NCBI GenBank assembly: GCA_018304565.1
Contig: JAGVVX010000053.1
Coordinates: 1 to 10,638, forward strand
From: Candidatus Aenigmatarchaeota archaeon
GTDB taxonomy: Archaea; Aenigmatarchaeota; Aenigmatarchaeia; GW2011-AR5
Reading direction: 5' to 3'
Length of the DNA: 10,638 bases
Shown here: positions 6,028 through 10,638 of the stretch, piece after piece
Layout of the letters: each line of letters begins with the position of its first letter
How positions within the stretch are numbered: position 1 is the stretch's first letter
Translations under genes and position numbers: made by a program
Notes under the pieces: generated by a model
The model's database searches: none
Seen by the model: only the letters and a program-made list of their open reading frames with translations
What the model was told of the DNA's origin: nothing

Positions 6028-6216
6028 ATGTTAGATGTTAAAAAGATAACAACTTACACATTCCAGGGAGAAACGAATGCCGCGTGCATTGAATGCGGCA
6101 GAACAGACATTGGAGCAAGATACAAGAAGACAATAACAACAAGAGTAGACGGCCAAACAAAAACAATGGAGGCTTATTCAGTTGACCAGAAATGTAAAGA
6201 CGGATCTATTTCTTAA
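6028..6216 (+). CDS. Uncharacterised 62-residue CxxC protein
   Basis: No family is recognised. The protein has one CxxC knuckle, ACIECGRTD (C20, C23), and a third cysteine near the C-terminus (C56 in VDQKCKDG), so it could hold a metal ion alone or with a partner. The rest is short, basic and polar with probable beta strands (KKITTYTF, KKTITTRVDG). The ATG has GGTGA with a 4-base spacer, as strong as its neighbours, and it lies 14 bases after rpoL and 24 before the DUF99 gene, so it belongs to the dph2-rpoL operon. It could be a zinc-ribbon-like accessory to transcription or translation, but only position suggests this. Confidence 0.68.
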   Translation: MLDVKKITTYTFQGETNAACIECGRTDIGARYKKTITTRVDGQTKTMEAYSVDQKCKDGSIS

Positions 6217-6240
6217 AGAATCTTCATCAAAATTATTTCT

Positions 6241-6855
6241 ATGATAAAAGATGAGATACGCATAATCGGCTGGGACGACTGCTCACATAAGTCCGGACAA
6301 AAGAATGTTCTTGTTGTCGGCGTGGTATTCCGCGGCGGAAAGTTCATCGATGGTTTACTGTCAACAGTGGTAAAAAAAGACGGATTCGATGCAACAGAAA
6401 AGCTTGCCGAAAGGATCACGGGCTCCAGGCATTATGACCAGCTTTCAGTAATCATGCTTGACGGCATAACAATGGCAGGCTTCAACGTTGTTGACCTGAA
6501 AGAACTCAACAAGAAAACACAGTTGCCTGTTATAGCAATTCTTCGGAAGAAGCCGGACAAGAAAAGATTCTTCGAAGCAATATGCTCAAAGAACCGGAGA
6601 TTCTTTGGCACCTCGAAGAACTTCGTTCTTCGAAGGAAGAAGCTGGGCAACAGCAAAAAACGGCTTGAAATTGCAAAAAGAGCCGGAAAGATCTATAGTT
6701 ACGAGAAAATTTTCTACCAAAAGAGCGGCCTGAGCACCCGGGACTGCGAAAAAATCTTAAGCATCACGTGCCTGCATGGAAACATGCCCGAGCCTATAAG
6801 AGTCGCACACCTGATAGCTTCAGGCCTGTCAGGAGAATCCCGCGGCAGGGCCTGA
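6241..6855 (+). CDS. DUF99/UPF0215 family protein, endonuclease V-like fold
   Basis: A 204-residue protein matching the archaeal DUF99 family. Seen: an N-terminal beta strand with acidic pair IIGWDDC (D12, D13), VVGVVFRGG, the conserved DGITMAGFNVVDL block (74-86), VIAILRKKPD, and the C-terminal PEPIRVAHLIASGL followed by a GES turn. The family is structurally related to endonuclease V (RNase H-like fold) and is thought to be a nuclease acting on modified or deaminated nucleic acid; substrate is not settled. There is no clear ribosome binding site before the ATG at 6241, which starts 24 bases after the preceding gene. It is the last gene of the dph2 operon and converges on the small minus-strand gene at 6902-7056. 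Confidence 0.88.
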   Translation: MIKDEIRIIGWDDCSHKSGQKNVLVVGVVFRGGKFIDGLLSTVVKKDGFDATEKLAERITGSRHYDQLSVIMLDGITMAGFNVVDLKELNKKTQLPVIAILRKKPDKKRFFEAICSKNRRFFGTSKNFVLRRKKLGNSKKRLEIAKRAGKIYSYEKIFYQKSGLSTRDCEKILSITCLHGNMPEPIRVAHLIASGLSGESRGRA

Positions 6856-6861
6856 ATATTC

Positions 6862-6899
6862 TATTTAAAAACGAATTCCACCTGTCTTCAGACGGTGGA
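6862..6899 (-). terminator. Hairpin plus T-run terminator for the 6902-7056 gene
   Basis: On the minus strand, 3 bases after the stop of the restored reading frame, TCCACC-GTC-TGAA-GAC-A-GGTGGA (6877-6899) forms a stem of 9 pairs with one bulge. ATTCGTTTTTAAA follows. This is a good intrinsic-like terminator and supports a real minus-strand gene upstream. It also sits downstream of the DUF99 gene and might act on both strands. Confidence 0.55.
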
Positions 6900-6901
6900 T
6901 G

Positions 6902-7056
6902 CTAATTCTTAGCCGCATAAATAATAACTGCAGGCTGCTGCGCTACGTCTGATAGCGCGTATAGTGCAGCCTGCATAACAAATACTTCCTCCGCCATTGC
7001 TCGGCTTGTTCTCGTCCAGCTTCATAAGACTCTCGATCTTCTTTTGATACGCCCAT
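6902..7056 (-). pseudogene. Small protein gene, apparent one-base frameshift
   Basis: From the ATG at 7054-7056 (AGGTGA 6 bases upstream) the frame reads MGVSKEDRESYEAGREQAEQ and then becomes odd (WRRKYLLCRLHYTRYQT) to a TAG at 6943-6945. The frame two bases along reads MAEEVFVMQAALYALSDV, then AQQPAVIIYAAKN and TAG at 6902-6904, with normal codons and an amphipathic helical pattern. Adding one G after GCCGAG joins the two into a single 51-residue protein. No family is recognised. Either the gene is broken, or the base is a sequencing error, or a 37-residue and a 31-residue product are made from overlapping frames. It has its own TATA box (7095-7100) and a terminator, which argues for a functional ancestor. 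Confidence 0.55.
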
Positions 7057-7094
7057 TTTCTTTCACCTCTCTAATCAATTAAGGTAAGAATATA

Positions 7095-7100
7095 TTTAAA
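7095..7100. promoter_or_regulatory. Divergent TATA box for the small gene (-) and signal peptidase (+)
   Basis: One TTTAAA within TATATTTAAATTATA serves both directions. On the plus strand it predicts a start near 7122, at the ATGATG of the signal peptidase. On the minus strand it predicts a start near 7073, leaving a 16-base leader that carries AGGTGA. Confidence 0.55.
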
Positions 7101-7119
7101 TTATAGCAACCGTGATGTG

Positions 7120-7647
7120 ATGATGAAGAACAAGAAATGGCTGAAAGAGATCCTGGAAATAGTTGCAGCATTCGTTGCAGCCTGGGTTTTCTATCAGTTG
7201 TTGGCATTAGCAGCCCATACATCAACGCCTATAGTTTCCGTGGCTTCATTGTCAATGTTTCATAATCAGCACTTCGATGACTGGTGGAACCAGAAGCTTG
7301 CATACTATGAATCAATAGGCATAGACAAAGGAAAATTCTCGAAATTCGCAGCAAAAAACGGCCTTAACAAAGGAGATATACTATTCATAGTCAGGGATGA
7401 AAAGCTCGAAGTTGGCGATATAATTGTTTATCATCCTCAAAGCGGCTGTTTCTCTATTGATGAGACAATAGTCCACAGGGTTATAAAGGCGGAAGGCGGC
7501 GCCCTTGTAACGAAAGGCGACAATAATCCAGCACAGGACAAGTGCACGGTGCAGATGTCGCAAATAGAAGGAAAAACTGTATTGGCAGTGCCGCTTCTTG
7601 GTTATCCCAGGCTCTGGCTGGAAGAAATCCTGGTACGCCTGCGCTAG
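7120..7647 (+). CDS. Type I signal peptidase (S26, archaeal Sec11-like) with insertion after catalytic Ser
   Basis: About 175 residues. The start could be GTG 7117, ATG 7120 (GTGA 4 bases upstream) or ATG 7123 (best TATA spacing). Seen: a short basic N-terminus, one membrane helix (about 11-32), the catalytic serine in SLSM (S45), then about 35 extra residues (FDDWWNQKLAYYESIGID and following) before KGDILFIV, then GDIIVY, the catalytic histidine in IVHRVI (H119), and TKGDNNPAQD (acidic residues of the Ser-His-Asp set). It cleaves signal peptides on the outer face of the membrane. Similar FD-WW insertions are, from memory, common in DPANN signal peptidases. It converges on the AbrB-ACT gene with one base between the stops. 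Confidence 0.9.
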   Translation: MMKNKKWLKEILEIVAAFVAAWVFYQLLALAAHTSTPIVSVASLSMFHNQHFDDWWNQKLAYYESIGIDKGKFSKFAAKNGLNKGDILFIVRDEKLEVGDIIVYHPQSGCFSIDETIVHRVIKAEGGALVTKGDNNPAQDKCTVQMSQIEGKTVLAVPLLGYPRLWLEEILVRLR

Positions 7648-7648
7648 A

Positions 7649-8035
7649 TCAGCTGCTTGTGATTTCTATATCTTCTATGCTGCCGTCCTTTATCTCTTTT
7701 TTTAACGCATCGATGTCGCTGTAACCCTCAAGGTCAACGACAAAGTTACATTCAAATTTCTCATTCCTTTCCAGCGTAAAGCTCTCCATTGATATAACGC
7801 TTATCCTATGGGAATTGAGGATGTTGATGATTCTTGTCATGCCCTTGTGATGATCGCTCATTATGGCTGTCAGCGTTGCCGTACTATCGCTTATGGAAGG
7901 CAGAATAGTTATTTCTTTTGAGTCCTTTGTAACGAAAGCCACCCTGTCTCCGTTTCTGATGCCCACGGAATTCCTCACGTGCGCAGGTATTGATATCCTG
8001 CCTTTGGCATCCAGTTTGGTAAAAGTCAGCTGCAC
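7649..8035 (-). CDS. AbrB/SpoVT-type DNA-binding protein fused to an ACT domain
   Basis: A 128-residue protein. Seen: an N-terminal swapped-hairpin AbrB/SpoVT domain (about 1-47: FTKLDAKGRISIPAHVRNSV, GIRNGDRVAFVT, EITILP) and a C-terminal ACT domain (about 53-125: TLTAIMSDHHKGMTRIINIL, HRISVISMESFTL, FECNFVVDLEGY). ACT domains bind amino acids or similar small ligands, so this is probably a metabolite-responsive transcription factor. The start is GTG 8033-8035, with AGGTG 5 bases upstream, overlapping no gene but 8 bases after the stop of the 47-residue Zn-ribbon gene, so the two form an operon. A paralogue lies at 10288-10638. Ligand and targets are not visible from the sequence. Confidence 0.88.
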   Translation of the reverse strand: MQLTFTKLDAKGRISIPAHVRNSVGIRNGDRVAFVTKDSKEITILPSISDSTATLTAIMSDHHKGMTRIINILNSHRISVISMESFTLERNEKFECNFVVDLEGYSDIDALKKEIKDGSIEDIEITSS

Positions 8036-8043
8036 TCAAACAC

Positions 8044-8187
8044 CTAATCGTCTATTAGTTGGGGTTTAAGCTCAACCAGCTTTTTTACAAAGACACTATC
8101 CTGACATTTCATGCACACGGCTTCTATGAATCGCGGGGATTCAAGCTTCATCTTCATTTCTTCCTTGCAACAAACCGGCAGTTTCAT
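8044..8187 (-). CDS. 47-residue zinc-ribbon protein
   Basis: A short gene read from the ATG at 8185-8187 to the TAG at 8044-8046. The protein has two cysteine pairs, PVCCKEEM (C6, C7) and AVCMKCQD (C25, C28), spaced as in a minimal zinc ribbon, and a lysine-rich C-terminus VFVKKLVELKPQ. GGTG lies 8 bases before the ATG. The next gene (AbrB-ACT) starts 8 bases after the stop, so they are co-transcribed. Comparable tiny CC...CxxC proteins occur in DPANN genomes. It could modulate the regulator or bind nucleic acid or metal, but no function is proven. The conserved cysteines, ribosome binding site and tight coupling make it a credible gene. Confidence 0.75.
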   Translation of the reverse strand: MKLPVCCKEEMKMKLESPRFIEAVCMKCQDSVFVKKLVELKPQLIDD

Positions 8188-8219
8188 GATATGCACACCC
8201 CATAGTTTCTGCTGTTAAT

Positions 8220-8237
8220 ACTATCATTTCTGATAGT
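8220..8237. promoter_or_regulatory. Candidate operator palindrome ACTATC-N6-GATAGT
   Basis: A perfect 6-6-6 inverted repeat sits between the minus-strand TATA box (8241-8246) and the predicted start near 8219, where a bound repressor would block RNA polymerase. The 10-mer ATTTCTGATA inside it recurs at 8385-8394. The likely binder is AbrB-ACT (autoregulation) or the neighbouring Lrp; which one cannot be told. Confidence 0.5.
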
Positions 8238-8471
8238 GATTATATAACTAGTTTTGTATATATAATAAATTCATTCTAACGTGGATTTTTTTACAAAATA
8301 TGTTTCTTTTACAGACAATAGCGGAAAAATTTTCTATAATCCCAGTAATTGACAAAACTATTGCTTATTAGTAAAAGTTTAACTATTTCTGATATTCCTT
8401 GTATAAATTTATTAGAAATATTTCCGAAAATAATGACTTATATTGTAATTTTTCCATTAATGGCAAACAAG

Positions 8472-8477
8472 CTTAAA
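8472..8477 (+). promoter_or_regulatory. TATA box of the lrp gene
   Basis: CTTAAA within GCTTAAATAATT. Its centre lies 27.5 bases before the ATG at 8502 and 18.5 before the ATG at 8493, so it favours the shorter, leaderless start. Confidence 0.5.
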
Positions 8478-8501
8478 TAATTAACGGTAAAAATGTATGT
8501 T

Positions 8502-8951
8502 ATGCTGAACAAAAAAGACGAACTGATACTAAACATGCTGCAGAAAAATTCTAAGTACTCATCGCGCGAGATAAGCGGCAAGACAGGTATACCAATAACT
8601 ACGGTGCATAACAGGATCAAGCGAATGGAGCAGGAAGGGGTAATAAAATCTTATTCGGTTTCTGTTGACAAGGAGAAGATTGGCAGGGCGGTTACCGCAT
8701 ATGTCCACATAGCAGTAACCTACACCAAGGCGGACGGCACAAAGCTTTCACAGGAAGAAATAGCCCGCAATATTCGCAAGATGCCTGAAGTTGAAGAATG
8801 CGCCATTGTAACAGGCACCAGCGATATAATAATCAAAGTATCCGCAACAAGCATTAACGACCTCCACAATCTTGTCATTAACCGCCTCAGGGAAATCGAC
8901 GGCGTCCTGAGCACATTGACGTCGATAGTGCTGAAGAATATAGAGTCCTAA
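8502..8951 (+). CDS. Lrp/AsnC family transcriptional regulator
   Basis: A 149-residue protein from the ATG at 8502 (MLNKKDELIL); the ATG at 8493 would add three residues but fits the TATA box less well. Seen: an N-terminal winged helix-turn-helix (about 3-50: DELILNMLQKNSKYSSREIS, GIPITTVHNRIKRMEQEGVI) and a C-terminal RAM/AsnC effector domain (about 63-145: AVTAYVHIAVT, VEECAIVTGTSDIIIKV, NRLREIDGVLSTLTSIVL). Members form octamers or dimers of dimers and bind amino acids through the RAM domain. About 10 residues (KADGTKLSQE) are inserted after the first RAM strand. It is divergent from the Zn-ribbon/AbrB-ACT operon and converges with the asparaginase gene, overlapping its stop by 4 bases. 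Confidence 0.93.
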   Translation: MLNKKDELILNMLQKNSKYSSREISGKTGIPITTVHNRIKRMEQEGVIKSYSVSVDKEKIGRAVTAYVHIAVTYTKADGTKLSQEEIARNIRKMPEVEECAIVTGTSDIIIKVSATSINDLHNLVINRLREIDGVLSTLTSIVLKNIES

Positions 8952-10213
8952 GCTCCTTTCTGCCAAGCCCACGGAACTTTGTTTCTCAGCCTGTCCAAAA
9001 AAGTACCGTTTCCATTCTTCCTGCCTAGAACCTTTTTCAGTATGGCAAATACTTCTGCGTCAGATGTTCTTTCACTTTCAGGTATAAGCCTCTCGTCTAT
9101 CTCGTCTTCAAAATTGTAGTAGAGCAGTTTTTTGAATTCTGCAGGGGTCTGCGCAAGGCCTGCAGCCAATTCAGCTTTAGCAAGGGCAAAATCTGCATGC
9201 ATGTCGTAAGTGATTACAGCCCCCGCCTCAATACTTCTCCTGTTAACCTCATATTCGTCATCAACAATTGCATGCGTAATCTTTGGTGCAATGACAACAG
9301 ATCTGCCGTCTTTCACCCACTTTTCTATCTTCGGGATAAGTGCCATGTGCCTGGGGCTGTTAGGGATGCCTCCTGTTCCCGGAGCCTTTATCAGGACTGC
9401 TCTGTAGTTGTCCTTGAAAGCAGCATCCAGAATTTCTGGCTGAAAATTAGGATGAAGATCTATAACAAACACATTCTCGTAATGCGGCAGAAACAGGGGC
9501 TCGCCGAATTCATCGAAAAGCGGCCTGAAATAATCCAGCCTTCTTTCCTGCCTTTCAACAAATCTTTTCTGTACCCTTTCACCATCGCTTGCGTATTCAA
9601 ATTCGCCGTCTACAACCCCGCCGATGACCGGATAATGTCCGCTTGAGAACGACCTTTTCACAGGCACTGTAGATACCACTCCTTCTGTTTCCCTGGGTTC
9701 ATTCGGCTTTACTTTTACGCTTCTTGCAGCCCTGTGAATTTCACCTTCATTCACGCATACATATGTTCCCGGAAAATCTTTTCGCATTGCAACCATAGTT
9801 GCCGCCTCGAGGTTCGGCAGGGCGTCGGAATCTTCCTCGCCTATTGAGTGCATCGAGCCTGCAATAACAAAAGGTACCCTCTTGAAAGGAATCCTTGAGA
9901 CTAAGAAAGCTGCGCCGTATGTCATTGAATCTGTTCCCTGCGCGTCAACTGGAGCATAGCCATCTTTCACGAATTTACAAACTTCTTCAGCAACCTTCCT
10001 ATACTCAGGATAATGCATATCGGTGCTGTCAAGCCTCCATATTTCCCTTGTTGCAACGTCAGCTTCTCTAGACAAGCGGGGAAGATATTTCTGAAGGAGT
10101 TCTTCTCCGGAAGTCACGGGTCTTCTTCCTTCAGGAGTCCATTCGCTGAATATAGTACCGCCACAAATTACATATGCAATTTTCGGTTTTTCTTTTTCTG
10201 AAGTAACATCCAT
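8948..10213 (-). CDS. Divergent L-asparaginase/GatD-family amidohydrolase
   Basis: 421 residues from the ATG at 10211-10213; a GTG at 10222 would add three. Seen: ICGGTIFSEW with the first catalytic Thr (T20), DSTDMHYPEY, AQGTDSMTYGAAFL with the second Thr and Asp (T94, D95), IAGSMHS, and IHRAARSVKVKP with the likely catalytic Lys (K167). The second domain starts about residue 240 and a charged C-terminal extension runs from about 340. The usual His before GTD (HGTDT) is Gln92 here. The catalytic domain begins near residue 11, so the N-terminal domain of the tRNA amidotransferase subunit GatD is missing; a stand-alone asparaginase-like role is therefore preferred. It lies 74 bases downstream of an AbrB-ACT gene on the same strand. 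Confidence 0.82.
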   Translation of the reverse strand: MDVTSEKEKPKIAYVICGGTIFSEWTPEGRRPVTSGEELLQKYLPRLSREADVATREIWRLDSTDMHYPEYRKVAEEVCKFVKDGYAPVDAQGTDSMTYGAAFLVSRIPFKRVPFVIAGSMHSIGEEDSDALPNLEAATMVAMRKDFPGTYVCVNEGEIHRAARSVKVKPNEPRETEGVVSTVPVKRSFSSGHYPVIGGVVDGEFEYASDGERVQKRFVERQERRLDYFRPLFDEFGEPLFLPHYENVFVIDLHPNFQPEILDAAFKDNYRAVLIKAPGTGGIPNSPRHMALIPKIEKWVKDGRSVVIAPKITHAIVDDEYEVNRRSIEAGAVITYDMHADFALAKAELAAGLAQTPAEFKKLLYYNFEDEIDERLIPESERTSDAEVFAILKKVLGRKNGNGTFLDRLRNKVPWAWQKGA

Positions 10214-10234
10214 AAGAATCACAACCTGAAGACA

Positions 10235-10248
10235 TTAATACTATAAAA
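10235..10248 (-). promoter_or_regulatory. Promoter element of the asparaginase-family gene
   Basis: Minus-strand TTTTATAG (10241-10248) is a TATA candidate giving a start near 10220, just before the ATG at 10213. It is fused to ATAGTATTAA (10235-10244), a 10-mer also found upstream of the Zn-ribbon/AbrB-ACT operon at 8215-8224. A second AT-rich box lies at 10269-10274. Confidence 0.4.
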
Positions 10249-10287
10249 CAATAGAACACAGTAAAACTCTTAAATCCTGTTTACAAG

Positions 10288-10638
10288 TTACCTGAAATCA
10301 AACTCGACTGTTTTCAGAAGTTTTGTCTTCTTCAACAGTTCTTCCACTTTCTTGATGTTCTCGCAGCCTGACACGTCGGCAATGGCTGTCCACTCAAGAA
10401 GCTTTCCGCGGTCTATTGATTTGCTCATGCTCATAAGTATTTCCACGTTGTTTTTGAACAGGATGTCAAGAATCTTTGGCAGCGATGTTGGGGTATCGGC
10501 AGCCATTATGCTTATTCTTGCTGACGAGCCTGTGAGCAGCGGAAATATTCTCAGCTCCTTGTTGCCGTTATTTGCAACTATCAGTTCCGTCCCTTCCTTC
10601 AGGCCCAGATAGCCGCGTATGTGAGAAGGAACGATTAT
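10288..10638 (-). CDS. Second AbrB-ACT regulator, 5' end outside window
   Basis: The minus-strand frame is open from the right edge of the window (10638) to the TAA at 10288-10290, 116 visible residues; an internal ATG at 10506 is not the start. Seen: the C-terminal two thirds of an AbrB/SpoVT domain (IIVPSHIRGYLGLKEGTELI, then LRIFPL) and a full ACT domain (ARISIMAADTPTSLPKILDI, NNVEILMSMSKSI, EWTAIADVSG). The layout and motifs match the 7649-8035 protein (ISIPAHVRNSVGIRNGDRV), so they are paralogues, although clearly diverged. It lies upstream of the asparaginase gene on the same strand and may control or be co-transcribed with it. The first part of the gene (about 10-15 residues) is missing. 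Confidence 0.85.
   Translation of the reverse strand: MIVPSHIRGYLGLKEGTELIVANNGNKELRIFPLLTGSSARISIMAADTPTSLPKILDILFKNNVEILMSMSKSIDRGKLLEWTAIADVSGCENIKKVEELLKKTKLLKTVEFDFR

Larger units (their letters stand above)
8188..8492. promoter_or_regulatory. AT-rich control region between Zn-ribbon/AbrB-ACT and lrp
   Basis: About 300 bases with no credible gene on either strand. It holds a minus-strand TATA candidate (TATATA, 8241-8246, predicted start near 8219), a second one at 8256-8265, the palindrome at 8220-8237, a further copy of ATTTCTGATA at 8385-8394, an inverted near-copy ATTAGAAAT at 8411-8419, the palindrome GAAAA-A-TTTTC at 8324-8334, and the lrp TATA box near 8472-8477. The arrangement suits two divergent, regulated promoters. 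Confidence 0.6.

Noticed and set aside
6929..6980. Plus-strand H/ACA RNA formed by the nested inverted repeat plus ACA at 6978
   Set aside because: The internal loop is 1 base on the left and 7 on the right, so there is no two-sided guide pocket, and the spacing to ACA is about 19 rather than 14-16 bases.
9197..9646. Plus-strand open frame of 149 residues over the asparaginase gene
   Set aside because: Shadow of the conserved minus-strand enzyme; no motif or ribosome binding site.
10288..10506. Complete 72-residue gene starting at the internal ATG 10506
   Set aside because: The frame stays open to the window edge and encodes an AbrB domain before this ATG, so it is only the 3' part of a longer gene.
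1..10638. tRNA, rRNA, CRISPR array or insertion sequence
   Set aside because: No cloverleaf, rRNA motif, regularly spaced repeats or transposase was found on either strand by eye.

Overview
The window is archaeal. It carries an SBDS-exosome operon (SBDS, Rrp4, Rrp41, Rrp42), a Dph2-RpoL-DUF99 gene string, a DPANN-type signal peptidase, and regulators typical of archaea (Lrp/AsnC and AbrB-ACT fusions). Promoters contain TTTAAA-type TATA boxes. For three genes the box centre lies 24.5 bases from the start codon, which points to leaderless transcripts. Internal operon genes instead have a GGTGA ribosome binding site about 3-4 bases before the start. The signal peptidase insertion and the small Zn-ribbon protein suggest a DPANN-like lineage (Woesearchaeota/Aenigmarchaeota/Diapherotrites-like), but the phylum cannot be fixed from this window alone.

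Layout. 1-299: 3' end of a HAD-family hydrolase gene. 312-744 (minus): a DUF4258-DUF2283 pair resembling a toxin-antitoxin module. 745-900: a promoter followed by a leader with two consecutive two-tier hairpins separated by ACACAA, which resembles a H/ACA-type RNA fold. 901-3879 (plus): SBDS, rrp4, rrp41 and rrp42, tightly packed or overlapping, ending in a T-rich terminator. 3910-4194 (minus): an orphan 94-residue protein. 4271-4786 (minus): a SET-domain lysine methyltransferase, divergent from dph2 (4851-5753, plus). dph2 is followed by rpoL, a small CxxC protein and a DUF99 (endonuclease V-like) gene. 6902-7056 (minus): a small gene apparently broken by a one-base frameshift, followed by a hairpin terminator and divergent from a type I signal peptidase (7120-7647, plus).

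7649-10638 is an amino-acid-sensing cluster. It contains an AbrB-ACT regulator co-transcribed with a 47-residue Zn-ribbon protein (minus), an AT-rich 300-base control region with a palindrome and repeated half-sites, an Lrp/AsnC regulator (plus), an asparaginase-family enzyme (minus), and the 3' part of a second AbrB-ACT paralogue (minus) running off the right edge.

Functionally, the left half is RNA processing and translation (ribosome maturation, 3'-5' RNA decay, diphthamide on EF-2, RNA polymerase subunit Rpo11). The right half looks like regulation of amino-acid metabolism by three ACT-fold or ACT-like (RAM) ligand-binding regulators around one amidohydrolase. The most unusual items are the structured exosome-operon leader, the frameshifted small gene, and the candidate shared operators in the regulatory cluster.
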